This document shows, in pieces, positions 53,190-61,825 of a stretch of DNA of 64,000 nt. The notes beneath the pieces were generated by a model, which ran no database searches, had not been told where the DNA came from, and saw nothing but the letters and a program-made list of their open reading frames with translations. A program made the position numbers and the translations under genes. Origin of the DNA: Micromonospora sp. CCTCC AA 2012012 (lineage in GTDB: Bacteria > Actinomycetota > Actinomycetes > Mycobacteriales > Micromonosporaceae); the NCBI RefSeq assembly GCF_040499845.1, contig NZ_CP159342.1, positions 1,178,001 through 1,242,000 on the forward strand. The letters are read 5' to 3'. Position 1 is the stretch's first letter. Every line of letters starts with the position of its first letter.

Positions 53190-53588
53190 TCAGCGCAGGC
53201 ACTCGGTCTCGTGCAGGTGATCGAAGATGATCTGGTCGACCGGGGAGACCCGGTGGCGGTCGGCATAGGTGAGCCAGGCGATCTCCTCGATCTCGCTGCT
53301 GGGTCGCAGGACTCCCCGGTAGTCGGCGGTGTAGCAGGTCATCCGGACGATCGTCCCGTCGGGATGACCATGGGCCTGGGCGTGGAACGTCCCGGCGTGC
53401 TCGGCGGTGCCGGGAGCGATGGTCACGCTGAGTTCCTCCTCGATCTCGCGGACGAGGGTGTCGAGGTCGCTCTCGCCCGGCTCCCGCTTGCCGCCGGGGA
53501 GGTAGTAGACGTCCTTGCCGCGTGAGCGGGAGCTGAGGATCGCGCCGTCCTCCAGCCGGATCCAGGCGACCTTGTCGATGATGGTCAT
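53190..53588 (-). CDS. Nudix hydrolase
   Basis: A 132-residue Nudix protein with a complete Nudix box, G-x5-E-x7-R-E-x2-E-E-x, at about residues 33-55 (GGKREPGES then REIEEEL). It hydrolyses nucleoside diphosphate-linked compounds, for example oxidised nucleotides. ATG 53588. The 3' end is 30 bp from the NTF2-like stop. Confidence 0.9.
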   Translation of the reverse strand: MTIIDKVAWIRLEDGAILSSRSRGKDVYYLPGGKREPGESDLDTLVREIEEELSVTIAPGTAEHAGTFHAQAHGHPDGTIVRMTCYTADYRGVLRPSSEIEEIAWLTYADRHRVSPVDQIIFDHLHETECLR

Positions 53589-53617
53589 GCTCGGCCTTCC
53601 CACGGGGTGCTCCGCCG

Positions 53618-54709
53618 CTAGGCGGCGAAGTCGACGCCGGCGAGGGAGACGCCACGGTACGCGGCGAGCCGTTCCGCCTGCTCGACGATCGCCTTCCGCC
53701 GGCTGTCGGGCAGCTCCCGCCACGGTTGGACGGCCAGCTTCATCGTCCGGCCGGACTTGCGGGGCCGCCAGGTGCCGACCAGGTCACCGTCGACCAGCAC
53801 GGCACCGGGGCGACCCAGCACCGGCCACAGCTCCTTCGCCCGGCCCGGGTCCGGCACCAGCGTCTCCCGGTCCTTCGCCTGGAGGAAGAGGTCGAACGGG
53901 CCGAGCAGCCGGGTCGCCGGGGCGTCCGTCGACCTCCACGCCGGTTCGTCGGCGGCCAGGAGCCAGCGCGTCTCGCCGTCGACGACCACTTCGACCACCT
54001 CCTCCGGCCAGTGTGCCTTGACGTCCCGGACCGGGGCGTCGAGATAGCCGGCCACGTGTCGAGGGGTGGCCGGGCCGAGCAGCCGCAGGTAGGCGCGGAC
54101 CAGGTCGAACCGGTCGCCCGGGGCGGCCGCCTTCGTGAATCCGGGGATGCGGCGCAGGACCGGGGGCGAGGTGTCGGGTCGCAGCTCCAGACCGGCCCGT
54201 ACGGCGGCCAGCCGGAACGGCATCTCGTACAGGTGGGTGGCCTGGCACGGTCGGCAGAACCGCAGGTAGGGCTCGGGCAGCAGCGCGGCCAGGCGGGCGG
54301 AGACCGCACCCTTGACGGTCGGCTCGGCGACGATGGCGCGCATCCGGGCGGCCACCTCGTCGAGAGCGGCCAGGATGCCGATGCCGGCCGCCTTCAACGG
54401 CTTCGCGGCGTCATAGATGCGCTTGCCGGCGTCCGCGTCGGAGAACGGCTCCACCGCCGCCGCCACCTCGGCCAGGTCGGCACGACGGTAGCGGTGCGGT
54501 GCGCCGCGTACCGTCCAGAGCAGCACCGGCTCCTCGTCGGAGAGCGCGGCCACGTCGATCCCGCGCAGGGCCAGCGCCCACCGGGCACCGTCCGGACCGG
54601 TGTCCTGCACCCCCAGGTCGAGCACGGCGGTGTCCGCGAGGCTGCCCCCGGTCCGGTCGAGCTGCTGGGCCCGCACGCGGAAGTTCAGCACCTGGCGACG
54701 GTCAGCCAC
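53618..54709 (-). CDS. Winged-helix DNA-binding protein (AlkZ/HTH_42 family)
   Basis: A 363-residue protein of the winged-helix family that includes AlkZ, the DNA glycosylase that unhooks azinomycin and other interstrand crosslinks. The family pattern R-x-x-Q-Q-L near residue 13 and the tandem winged-helix regions (GFTKAAAPGDRFDLVRAYLR, about 190-209; LVDGDLVGTWRPRKSGRTMK near 300) are visible. The catalytic Q-x-Q/D region was not proven by alignment, so DNA glycosylase activity is inferred. GTG 54709 overlaps the SRPBCC stop by 8 bp, so the two are coupled. Confidence 0.8.
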   Translation of the reverse strand: MADRRQVLNFRVRAQQLDRTGGSLADTAVLDLGVQDTGPDGARWALALRGIDVAALSDEEPVLLWTVRGAPHRYRRADLAEVAAAVEPFSDADAGKRIYDAAKPLKAAGIGILAALDEVAARMRAIVAEPTVKGAVSARLAALLPEPYLRFCRPCQATHLYEMPFRLAAVRAGLELRPDTSPPVLRRIPGFTKAAAPGDRFDLVRAYLRLLGPATPRHVAGYLDAPVRDVKAHWPEEVVEVVVDGETRWLLAADEPAWRSTDAPATRLLGPFDLFLQAKDRETLVPDPGRAKELWPVLGRPGAVLVDGDLVGTWRPRKSGRTMKLAVQPWRELPDSRRKAIVEQAERLAAYRGVSLAGVDFAA

Positions 54710-55178
54710 GTCGGTCCGCCGCCTCCAGGTAGGCGGCCAGGTTGGCCAGCGAGGAGGCGATCCCGGCCTCGTGGACCGCCGGGTCGATGCCGGGTGGCAC
54801 GTCCGTCGCGGTGACGGTCACCTCGGTGCCCGCGCCGACGGCGGCGAGCTGCCAGGTCATGGTCATGGTGCCGGCGTACGCGGGGTCGTCGGCCTCGAAC
54901 ACCGCCCGCTGCACCACCCCACCGGGAGGCTCCAGGGCGGCGAAGCCGACCTCCACCACGTCGGTCGCGTCCGACGTCTTACCGGGGCTGCCCGTTGCGT
55001 CGAGGTGAGTGAGGACCATCCGGAAACCACCGCCGGGGCGCGGATCCCACTGCGCGATCCGGCCCCGCATGCCCTGCGGTGGCAACCACGCCTCGACCGC
55101 CGCCCGGTCGAGGAGGGCGGCGTACACGGTCGTCGGCGGTGCCGCGATCACCCGGCTGGCACGGTCGGTCCTGGCCAT
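54702..55178 (-). CDS. SRPBCC (Aha1/START-like) protein
   Basis: A 158-residue AHSA1/SRPBCC-type protein: RVIAAPPTTVYAALLDRAAVE (about 9-29), WLPPQGMRG and WDPRPGGGFRMVL. Ligand-binding fold with no firm function. ATG 55178. Translationally coupled to the AlkZ-like gene downstream. Confidence 0.82.
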   Translation of the reverse strand: MARTDRASRVIAAPPTTVYAALLDRAAVEAWLPPQGMRGRIAQWDPRPGGGFRMVLTHLDATGSPGKTSDATDVVEVGFAALEPPGGVVQRAVFEADDPAYAGTMTMTWQLAAVGAGTEVTVTATDVPPGIDPAVHEAGIASSLANLAAYLEAADRRG

Positions 55179-55218
55179 GGACCGATCCTAGGGCCGGCGT
55201 CGCGGAGGACCGGCAGCG

Positions 55219-56295
55219 TCAGTGCTGCCGGCCCACAGTGTCCTTGGTGAGGCGGACGGCACCGTCCGGGGTGGCGGGTGCTGCCGTCCGGTAGCCCTCG
55301 CTCTGATAGAGGTCGATGTTCCGCCCGCTCTTCGCGCCGGTGAAGAGCACGACGCGGCGGCAGTCGGGTGCCGCGTCCGCCTCGGCGGTGCGCAGCAGCC
55401 ACCGGCCCAGCCCGTGACCGCGCAGGTCGGGCACGACGGCGAGCCGACCCACGTGCCAGTCGCTGTCGACGCGCCGGGTCCGCACCATGCCCAGCAGCCG
55501 GCCGTCCCGCCAGAGGCCCGTGGTGTGCCAGGTCGCCAGCCAGTCACCCACCTCCGCCACCGACTCGCGCAGCGCCGGAACGGCCAGGGTGTCGTTGGCG
55601 AGCGCCTCGTCCACCCAGCAGCACCGCTGCAGCACCGTCACCTCGGGCGCGTCGTCCGAGGTCAGCCGGCGTACGTAGGACCCGGGCAGCGGTCCGGGGA
55701 GCGTCCCGGGGCGGGCGCTCTCGCGCAGGGGCCGCAGCGCGTGGGCGACCCGGACCAGCTCGTCCAGCAGCCCGATGCCCGCCGCGTCGCGGGTCGCGTC
55801 GGGGCGCAGCCGTCCACTCTCCACCGCCGCGCCGCTGCGGATGGCGACCGTGGCGCCCAACGGCACCAGGCGCAGCGTGGTCACCACCTGCGTGGCGTGC
55901 TGCACCGCCCGGGTGCCGGCCGACGTGTGGCCGTAGCTGACGAAGCCGATCGGCTTCCACGCCCATTCGCGGCCGAGGTGGTCCAGCGCGTTCTTCAGCG
56001 TCGCCGGCATTCCGCTGTGGTGCTCCGGCGTGACCGCGATGAAGCCGTCCGCCGCGTCGACGATCGCGCTCCACCGGCGGGTGTGCTCGTGCCGGTGCAC
56101 GCCCGACGCCGGATGTTCCTCCTCGTCGAAAAAGGGCAGGTCCAGCTCGCCGAGGGCCACCGGGACGAGTTCGACGCCGAGTTCCGCGGCGCGCGGGGTG
56201 ACGGCCTCGACCAGCCACTGTCCGATCAGGGGGCCGAGGGCGCCGGGACGGGTGCCGCACCGCAGCACCAGGACACGGAGCGGTTTCGTTGACAT
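55219..56295 (-). CDS. NAD(P)H-dependent FMN reductase fused to GNAT
   Basis: A 358-residue fusion. Residues 1-190 are a flavodoxin-fold NAD(P)H:FMN reductase (VTPEHHSGMPATLKNALDHL near 88-107), and 205-358 a GNAT acetyltransferase (VGRLAVVPDLRGHGLGRWLL near 290). The first part reduces FMN or quinones; the second would acetylate an unknown amine. It is divergent from a MarR regulator across 30 bp and probably controlled by it. ATG 56295. Confidence 0.85.
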   Translation of the reverse strand: MSTKPLRVLVLRCGTRPGALGPLIGQWLVEAVTPRAAELGVELVPVALGELDLPFFDEEEHPASGVHRHEHTRRWSAIVDAADGFIAVTPEHHSGMPATLKNALDHLGREWAWKPIGFVSYGHTSAGTRAVQHATQVVTTLRLVPLGATVAIRSGAAVESGRLRPDATRDAAGIGLLDELVRVAHALRPLRESARPGTLPGPLPGSYVRRLTSDDAPEVTVLQRCCWVDEALANDTLAVPALRESVAEVGDWLATWHTTGLWRDGRLLGMVRTRRVDSDWHVGRLAVVPDLRGHGLGRWLLRTAEADAAPDCRRVVLFTGAKSGRNIDLYQSEGYRTAAPATPDGAVRLTKDTVGRQH

Positions 56296-56337
56296 GGAAA
56301 CGAGCGTAGGTGCTAGTTTGATTACATGTCAACGAAA
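56284..56337. promoter_or_regulatory. Mirror-image divergent start region with MarR operator candidate
   Basis: A perfect 12-bp inverted repeat, TTTCGTTGACAT (56284-56295) and ATGTCAACGAAA (56326-56337), spans the first codons of both genes, so both proteins start MSTK. Inside lies a TTGA-N7-TCAA half-site pair (56318-56332) of MarR type. The regulator probably represses both genes from here. Confidence 0.6.
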
Positions 56338-56799
56338 GAGTCGGCCGTGCGCTGGTTGAGCCCCGACGAGGAGCGGGCGTGGCGGGCGTTCCTGCGGGTC
56401 GTGGTCGCCGTGCAGAGCGGCACGGCGCGCGACCTGGCCGCCGTCGGTCTCTCCGAACCCGACTACGAGGTGCTGAGCACCCTGTCGGAGCGGCCCGACC
56501 ACACCAGCAGCCTGGGGGAGCAGGCCGACAAGATGGGCTGGTCCCGCAGCCGGCTGTCCCGGCACGCCACCCGCATGGAGGTACGCGGCCTGCTGAGCCG
56601 CGCCCCCGACCCGACCGACGGCAGGGGCTGCCTCCTCGTGCTCACCGCGCAGGGTCTGGCCGCACTGGAGAACGCCGCCCCGGCCCACCTCGAGTCGGTA
56701 CGACGGCACTTCATCGACCGGCTGACCCCGGAAGACCTCGCCGCCGTCGAACGCATCGCCCGGCGGCTCGACGCACCCCCGGCCGACCGTGACCGTTGA
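56326..56799 (+). CDS. MarR-family transcriptional regulator
   Basis: A 157-residue MarR protein: LSEPDYEVLSTLSERPDHT (about 43-61), recognition-helix region MGWSRSRLSRHATRMEVRGL and wing DPTDGRGCLLVLT. Divergent from the FMN reductase-GNAT gene and likely its repressor; sensing of an oxidant or phenolic compound is typical of the family. ATG 56326. Confidence 0.92.
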   Translation: MSTKESAVRWLSPDEERAWRAFLRVVVAVQSGTARDLAAVGLSEPDYEVLSTLSERPDHTSSLGEQADKMGWSRSRLSRHATRMEVRGLLSRAPDPTDGRGCLLVLTAQGLAALENAAPAHLESVRRHFIDRLTPEDLAAVERIARRLDAPPADRDR

Positions 56800-56835
56800 G
56801 CGTCTCCGCGGGGAGTACGCCCTTCGCGTTGCGGG

Positions 56836-58518
56836 TCAGCGGTCGGCGAGCAGCGTGTCGCGCACCTCGCGGCGCAGCACCTTGCCGATCTGGGAACGGG
56901 GCAGGTCCTCCACCACCACGACCCGGCGGGGCACCTTGTAACCGGCGAGGTGCTCCCGGCACGCGGAGCGGAGCGCCTCCGGGTCGGCGCTCGCGTCCGG
57001 CTCCAGGACCACGGCGGCGACGACCTCCTCGCCGCCCTGCGCGACCGGCATCCCGACGGCGGCGGCGTCGCGTACGCCGGGGAGCCGGCGCAGCGCCTCC
57101 TCCACCTCGGACGGATAGACGTTGAAGCCGCCGGTGATGATCAGTTCCTTGATCCGGTCCACCACGGTGACGAAGCCGTCCGGGTCCATCGTCACGATGT
57201 CACCGGTGCGCAGCCAGCCCTCCGGCAGCAGCACCTTCGCCGTCTCCTCGGGCCGGTGCCAGTAGCCGGCGAACACCTGCGGGCCACGGACCAGCAGCTC
57301 GCCGGCCTCGCCGGGGGCCCGGTCCCGGGACGGGTCCTCCGGGTCGACGATCCGGATGTCGGTGGAGGGGAACGGCACTCCGACGGTGCCGGGGCGACGC
57401 GCGGGGGAGACCGGGTTGCCGAGGGTGATCGGCGAGGTCTCGGTCATGCCGTACCCCTCGACGAGCAGGCCACCGGTGACCGACTCCCACAGCTGGACGG
57501 TGGCCGGTGGCAGCGCCATCGCGCCGGAGATGGCGTACCGGACGGAGGTCAGGTCGATGCCGCGGTCGCGGGCGGCGCCGGCCAACCGCTCGTAGATCGG
57601 CGGGACCGCCGGCAGGAACGTCGGCGGGCGGCGCCGGGCCGCGTCGAGCACCTGCTCCAGGTCGAAGCGGGGGAAGAGCACCAGCGTGGCGCCGATGCTC
57701 ACCGCGAAGGTCAGGCAGAGCGTCAGCCCGTACGCGTGGAAGAGCGGCAGGACCGCGTACACCGTCTCCTCGCCGTCGCGCAGGCCCGGCACCCACGCGC
57801 GGCCCTGCGCCGCGTTGACCCGCAGGTTGTGGTGGGTCAGGATGGCGCCCTTCGGGGTGCCGGTGGTGCCGCCGGTGTACTGCAGCAGCGCGGTGTCCGC
57901 CGCGCCCGGCGCGGGATGGTCGGCGGGCAGCGGGGTGGCGGCGGCGAGCAGCCGGGACCAGGCGAGGGTGCCGGGTGCCGGCGCGGTCATCGCGGCGCGG
58001 GCGGCGCGGGCCTTGCCCAGCGGGAGCCGCAGGGCGAGGCGCTTGAGGGGAGGCAGCGCCCGGGTCAGGTCGACCGCGACGACGGTCTCCACCGCGCCGC
58101 GCCCGACGACCAGCGGGGCGACCTTGTCCCACACCACCGCGACCCGGGCGCCGTGGTCGGTGAGCTGCTGGGCCAGTTCCTGCGCGGTGTAGAGCGGGTT
58201 GTGCTCGACCACCACCGCGCCGAGCCGCAGTACGGCGTAGAAGGCGACCACGTGTTGCGGGCAGTTCGGCAGCACCAGCGCCACCCGGTCGCCGCGGGAC
58301 ACGCCGAGCCGGTGCAACGCCCCGGCCGCGCGCGCGACCTCGGCGTCCAGTTCGGCGTAACTGGTGGTGGCGCCGAAGAAGTCCAGCGCCACCCGGGAGC
58401 CGAACCGGCGGGCGGCGGCGCTCAGCAGGTCGACCAGCGAGTCGGTCGACTCGGGAACGTCGGCCGGTACGCCGGGGGCGTAGCTGCGGATCCAGGGCCG
58501 CTGCGCGGTCGAGTCCAT
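56836..58518 (-). CDS. Long-chain fatty acid-CoA ligase
   Basis: A 560-residue AMP-forming acyl-CoA synthetase: TGGTTGTPKGA (about 215), YGMTETSP (about 355) and GWLRTGDI (about 431). It activates fatty acids to acyl-CoA through an acyl-adenylate. ATG 58518 after GGAGACGGCG. A TetR-type palindrome lies 46 bp upstream, suggesting control by fatty-acid status. Confidence 0.9.
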   Translation of the reverse strand: MDSTAQRPWIRSYAPGVPADVPESTDSLVDLLSAAARRFGSRVALDFFGATTSYAELDAEVARAAGALHRLGVSRGDRVALVLPNCPQHVVAFYAVLRLGAVVVEHNPLYTAQELAQQLTDHGARVAVVWDKVAPLVVGRGAVETVVAVDLTRALPPLKRLALRLPLGKARAARAAMTAPAPGTLAWSRLLAAATPLPADHPAPGAADTALLQYTGGTTGTPKGAILTHHNLRVNAAQGRAWVPGLRDGEETVYAVLPLFHAYGLTLCLTFAVSIGATLVLFPRFDLEQVLDAARRRPPTFLPAVPPIYERLAGAARDRGIDLTSVRYAISGAMALPPATVQLWESVTGGLLVEGYGMTETSPITLGNPVSPARRPGTVGVPFPSTDIRIVDPEDPSRDRAPGEAGELLVRGPQVFAGYWHRPEETAKVLLPEGWLRTGDIVTMDPDGFVTVVDRIKELIITGGFNVYPSEVEEALRRLPGVRDAAAVGMPVAQGGEEVVAAVVLEPDASADPEALRSACREHLAGYKVPRRVVVVEDLPRSQIGKVLRREVRDTLLADR

Positions 58519-58563
58519 CGCCGTCTCCTCGCTGGGTGGTGGTGGCGCCCCGCCCAGCCTAAC

Positions 58564-58577
58564 TTACCGTTCGGTAA
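58564..58577. promoter_or_regulatory. TetR-type operator upstream of acyl-CoA ligase
   Basis: The 14-bp palindrome TTACCG-TT-CGGTAA lies 46-59 bp upstream of the ligase start. This inverted-repeat type is typical of TetR-family repressors of fatty-acid genes in actinomycetes. The regulator itself is not in the window. Confidence 0.55.
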
Positions 58578-58593
58578 CCTACGGCCCCGTAGG
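58578..58593 (-). terminator. Hairpin after the small membrane protein gene
   Basis: CCTACGG-CC-CCGTAGG, a perfect 7-bp stem, lies 5 bp past the stop of the reverse-strand gene at 58599 and next to the ligase operator. Confidence 0.45.
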
Positions 58594-58598
58594 CCGGG

Positions 58599-58763
58599 TC
58601 AGTGTCGCTGCATCGCCTGCCGGCCCCGCAGGAACGCCAGGACCACCACCACGACCAGCGCGATGATCCCGATGACGACCAGCCAGCGCACCGCCTCCAG
58701 CAGCAGCCCGAGCAGGATGAGCGCGCCGCCGACGACGCCGACGACCCAGAGCATGGCCCGCAT
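58599..58763 (-). CDS. 54-residue small membrane protein
   Basis: A small protein with two closely spaced hydrophobic stretches (about 4-20 and 24-43) and a basic tail. The start at 58763 is supported by GGGAGG seven bases upstream. Resembles small membrane proteins of unknown role common in actinomycetes. Confidence 0.6.
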   Translation of the reverse strand: MRAMLWVVGVVGGALILLGLLLEAVRWLVVIGIIALVVVVVLAFLRGRQAMQRH

Positions 58764-58848
58764 GTTCGCCTCCCGTGACGAGGATGCCGCCGACCGGCGG
58801 ACCGCCCGGTTTCCCGCTGCGCCGCCGGCCATGCCCGCCCGGGAGCGG

Positions 58849-59562
58849 TCAGTGCCGGGCGACGTAGACGGTGTTCGCCGACTCCCGGCCCTGCAACGGG
58901 TTGGGGAAGCGGACGACGTGCGCCACCGACGTCGGGAACACCTCGGTCAGCACCCGCTGGAACGCCGGGTCCGGCGGGTCGTTCGACCAGAGCGCGAAGA
59001 CCCCGTCGGGGTGCAGCAGCGCGGCCAGCCGCCGCAACCCGTCCACCGTGTAGAACGCGGCGTGGCTGGGGTGCAGCACCTGGCGGGGGGAGTGGTCCAC
59101 GTCGAGCAGCACGGCGTGGAACCGGCGTCCGGGCGACTCGGGGTCGAAACCGGTGCCGTCGGCGACCGCGGCGAAGAAGTCCGCCCGGACGAAGCGGGTA
59201 CGCGGATCGGTGGCCAGCCCGCTGGCGAACGGCAGCAGCTCCCGGCGGTGCCAGTCGATCACGTCCTCGATCGCCTCGACCACCACCAGCGAGCGCAGTC
59301 GCGGGTCCTCCAGCGCCGTCCGCGCGGTGTAGCCCAGGCCGAGCCCGCCCACCACCACGTCCAGGTCGGTGCCGGTCAGCGGCGCCAACCCGAGCCGGGC
59401 GAGTTCGATCTCCGCGACCGGGAAGAGGCTGGACATCAGGAACTCGTCGTCGAGCTTCACCTCGTACACGTCGACGTCGAGCGCCGGGTCGCGGCGGCGG
59501 CGCAGGCTGATCTCGCCGATCGGGGTCTCCCGCCAGGCCAGTTCTTCGAATCGCGCGACCAC
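58849..59562 (-). CDS. Spermidine synthase-like protein
   Basis: A 237-residue Rossmann-fold protein of the spermidine-synthase-like group: VVVGGLGLGYTARTAL near 68 (SAM-type glycine loop), VVVEAIEDVIDWH near 93 and LLDVDHSPRQVL near 152. It may be a methyltransferase or aminopropyltransferase; without the polyamine pocket a clear call is not possible. GTG 59562 has GGAAGGA upstream; GTG 59589 is an alternative. Confidence 0.75.
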   Translation of the reverse strand: MVARFEELAWRETPIGEISLRRRRDPALDVDVYEVKLDDEFLMSSLFPVAEIELARLGLAPLTGTDLDVVVGGLGLGYTARTALEDPRLRSLVVVEAIEDVIDWHRRELLPFASGLATDPRTRFVRADFFAAVADGTGFDPESPGRRFHAVLLDVDHSPRQVLHPSHAAFYTVDGLRRLAALLHPDGVFALWSNDPPDPAFQRVLTEVFPTSVAHVVRFPNPLQGRESANTVYVARH

Positions 59563-59717
59563 GGGTGATCCTTCCGCCGGTTTCGTCACCGGATGTTACC
59601 GGTCCGCCGGGCGGGCGCCGGATGATCCGCCGGGGTTGCGCTTTTTCGCCCGTCCCGGCATCGTCCGCCCCGTCCGGGGTACGCGAACCGGTCGAGATGT
59701 CCCGAGAGGAGAGCGGC

Positions 59718-60731
59718 GTGGCGGAGATGCTGGCCGGACGGCTGCACGTGACCGGACGAGAGCTGAGGATGGAGTCGGTGCCGGTGCCCGAACCGGGGCG
59801 CGGGCAGGTCCGCGTCCGGGTGGCCGCCGCCGGGGTGTGCCTGTCGGACGTACACCTGATCGACGGCACCCTCACCCCGCTGTACCTCGCCGGAGACGTG
59901 GTGACCCTCGGTCACGAGGTGGCCGGGACCGTCGACGCCCTCGGCGACGGGGTCGAGGGCTGGGTCCCGGGCCAGCGGGTGCTGCTCCAGGCCGGGGAGC
60001 GGGACCGGCGGGGCTCCGTGCTCACCCGCGGCGTCGACTACGACGGCGGCTGGGCCGAGTACGCCCTGGCCCGCGAGGACACCCTGGTACCGATCCCCGA
60101 CGCCCTGCCCTTCGAGCAGGCCTGCATCATCCCCGACGCGGTCTCCACGCCGTGGGCGGCGGTCACCGACACCGCCCGGACCCGACCGGGGGAGGCCGTC
60201 GGGGTGTGGGGCGTCGGCGGACTCGGCGCGCACGCCGTGCAACTGCTGCGGCTGGTCGGCGCGGCCCCGGTGATCGCGGTGGACCCGCTGCCGGCGGCCC
60301 GGGAACGGGCGCTGACCCTCGGCGCGGACGTCGCGCTCGACCCGAAGGACGGCGGCTTCCGCGACGCCGTGCTGGAGTTGACCGCCGCCCGGGGCCTCGA
60401 CGTGGCGTTCGACTTCGCCGGCGTCACCCCGGTCCGCGAGCAGGCGCTGACGGTGCTCGGCCGGCGCGGCCGGCTGGTGCTCGCCGGCATCGCGAACCGG
60501 CCGGTCACCATCGCCTCCGACAGCCGGTTCAACTACCTCGGCCAGTCCGTGCACGGGCACTACGGCTCGGAGGCCGAGCACGTCGACCAGCTGGTGTCGC
60601 TGGCCGGCCAGGGCCGGCTCGACCTGGCCGCGTCGGTCAGCGACGTGCTGCCCCTCGCCGACGCGGCGGAGGCGGTCCGGCGCGTCCACGACAAGCAGGG
60701 CAACCCGATCCGGCTGATCCTGCGCCCCTGA
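59718..60731 (+). CDS. Zinc-binding alcohol dehydrogenase (MDR family)
   Basis: A 337-residue medium-chain dehydrogenase: zinc Cys in AAGVCLSDVHLIDG (about 33-46), GHEVAGTVDALGDG (about 66-79) and the nucleotide loop GVGGLGAHAVQLL (about 169). The structural zinc Cys cluster is absent. It oxidises or reduces an alcohol or carbonyl with NAD(P). GTG 59718 follows GAGAGGAGAG; ATG 59697 is an alternative. Confidence 0.88.
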   Translation: MAEMLAGRLHVTGRELRMESVPVPEPGRGQVRVRVAAAGVCLSDVHLIDGTLTPLYLAGDVVTLGHEVAGTVDALGDGVEGWVPGQRVLLQAGERDRRGSVLTRGVDYDGGWAEYALAREDTLVPIPDALPFEQACIIPDAVSTPWAAVTDTARTRPGEAVGVWGVGGLGAHAVQLLRLVGAAPVIAVDPLPAARERALTLGADVALDPKDGGFRDAVLELTAARGLDVAFDFAGVTPVREQALTVLGRRGRLVLAGIANRPVTIASDSRFNYLGQSVHGHYGSEAEHVDQLVSLAGQGRLDLAASVSDVLPLADAAEAVRRVHDKQGNPIRLILRP

Positions 60732-60744
60732 CCGCCGTCTGACA

Positions 60745-60765
60745 CACCCGCCGGACCGGCGGGTG
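60745..60765. terminator. Strong bidirectional hairpin
   Basis: CACCCGCCGG-A-CCGGCGGGTG, a perfect 10-bp stem, stands between the convergent dehydrogenase and membrane-protein genes. Confidence 0.65.
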
Positions 60766-60779
60766 CCGTCGGAGTGGGC

Positions 60780-61217
60780 TCAGAGGGCCAGCGCCAGGGC
60801 GGCGGACACCACCGCGACGGCCAGCCCCAGCAGGGCCAGCCAGCCGGCGACGCGGGCGGCCCGAGGTGAGCCGCGGTGTCGCAGCAAGGCGACCGTGACT
60901 GCGCTGCCCGTCGCGGCCAGCACGCCCGTCGGCACGAGGATGACCAGCGCCGAGAAGGTCAGCATGCCCTCGACGCTGGTCCGCCCGGCCCAGAGCGCGA
61001 GGACGCAGTACGCGACGCCCAGCCACGCCAGCAACGCGAACGGCACCACGAAGAGGAGCACCGCGTCGGTCCAGGAGCCGGGGTCCGGCGCGGCCGGACC
61101 GGCGGTGGTCGGGTCGAACGGACCGAATCCGTCCGCCCGGCCCGGCTCGTCCGGCTCGTCCGGCGCGGCGGGGCGGAGCGCGGGCGGCTGAGCGTCGTCG
61201 CTCCGGACGAAGTCCAT
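60780..61217 (-). CDS. Small membrane protein
   Basis: A 145-residue protein with a Pro/Asp-rich N-terminal ~45 residues and three hydrophobic helices (about 49-70, 80-102, 117-143). Its start overlaps the methyltransferase stop (TGATGG). No family recognised. Confidence 0.65.
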   Translation of the reverse strand: MDFVRSDDAQPPALRPAAPDEPDEPGRADGFGPFDPTTAGPAAPDPGSWTDAVLLFVVPFALLAWLGVAYCVLALWAGRTSVEGMLTFSALVILVPTGVLAATGSAVTVALLRHRGSPRAARVAGWLALLGLAVAVVSAALALAL

Positions 61218-61825
61218 CAGTCGGCGGGTCGGCTGGCGACCACGACCGTGTCGAGGGCGTCCACGGTACGGCCGTCGGCGGCGGTCACCGGGCGGCGGGC
61301 CGTCTCGGCGCGCCGGATGTGCAGCCCGGCGAGGCCGTCGACGACCGTCTCCGGGGTGAGCAGCACCGCCGGGTCCTGCGGCCCGCCGATGCCGCCCTCG
61401 AGGTTGGCGAGGTCGTGTCCCACCACCACCACGGTGCCGCCCGGGCGCAGCGCCCGCCGGACCGAGGTGAGCACGCCGGCGAGGTCGGCGGCGGGCAGGT
61501 GCAGGTAGCTCAGCAGGACCAGGTCGTACGAGCCGGGCACCGGCCGGTACGCGGTCACGTCCGCCACCCGCCACTCGACCGTCACGCCGCGCCGGGCGGC
61601 CAGCTCCCGGCCCCGCTCGACGGCCACCGGCGAGAAGTCCACCGCGTTGACCCGCCAGCCCTGCTCGGCCAGCCAGACCGCGTTGCGTCCCTCGCCGGCG
61701 GCCAGGTCGAGCGCCGCACCGGGGGTCAGCCCGGTCACCGACTCGACCACGAAGCGGTTGGCCTCAGCGCTCCACACCAGTCCCGGCGCGTTGGCGTACC
61801 GGGTGTCCCACTCGTGGCTGTCCAC
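61217..61825 (-). CDS. Class I SAM-dependent methyltransferase
   Basis: A 202-residue methyltransferase of the TehB/UbiE-like kind: MDSHEWDTRYANAPGLVWS, AALDLAAGEGRNAVWLA (about 37-53) and VNAVDFSPVAVERGR. GTG 61825 fits the family start, although it lies 62 bp inside the TauE gene. Substrate unknown. Confidence 0.85.
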   Translation of the reverse strand: MDSHEWDTRYANAPGLVWSAEANRFVVESVTGLTPGAALDLAAGEGRNAVWLAEQGWRVNAVDFSPVAVERGRELAARRGVTVEWRVADVTAYRPVPGSYDLVLLSYLHLPAADLAGVLTSVRRALRPGGTVVVVGHDLANLEGGIGGPQDPAVLLTPETVVDGLAGLHIRRAETARRPVTAADGRTVDALDTVVVASRPAD

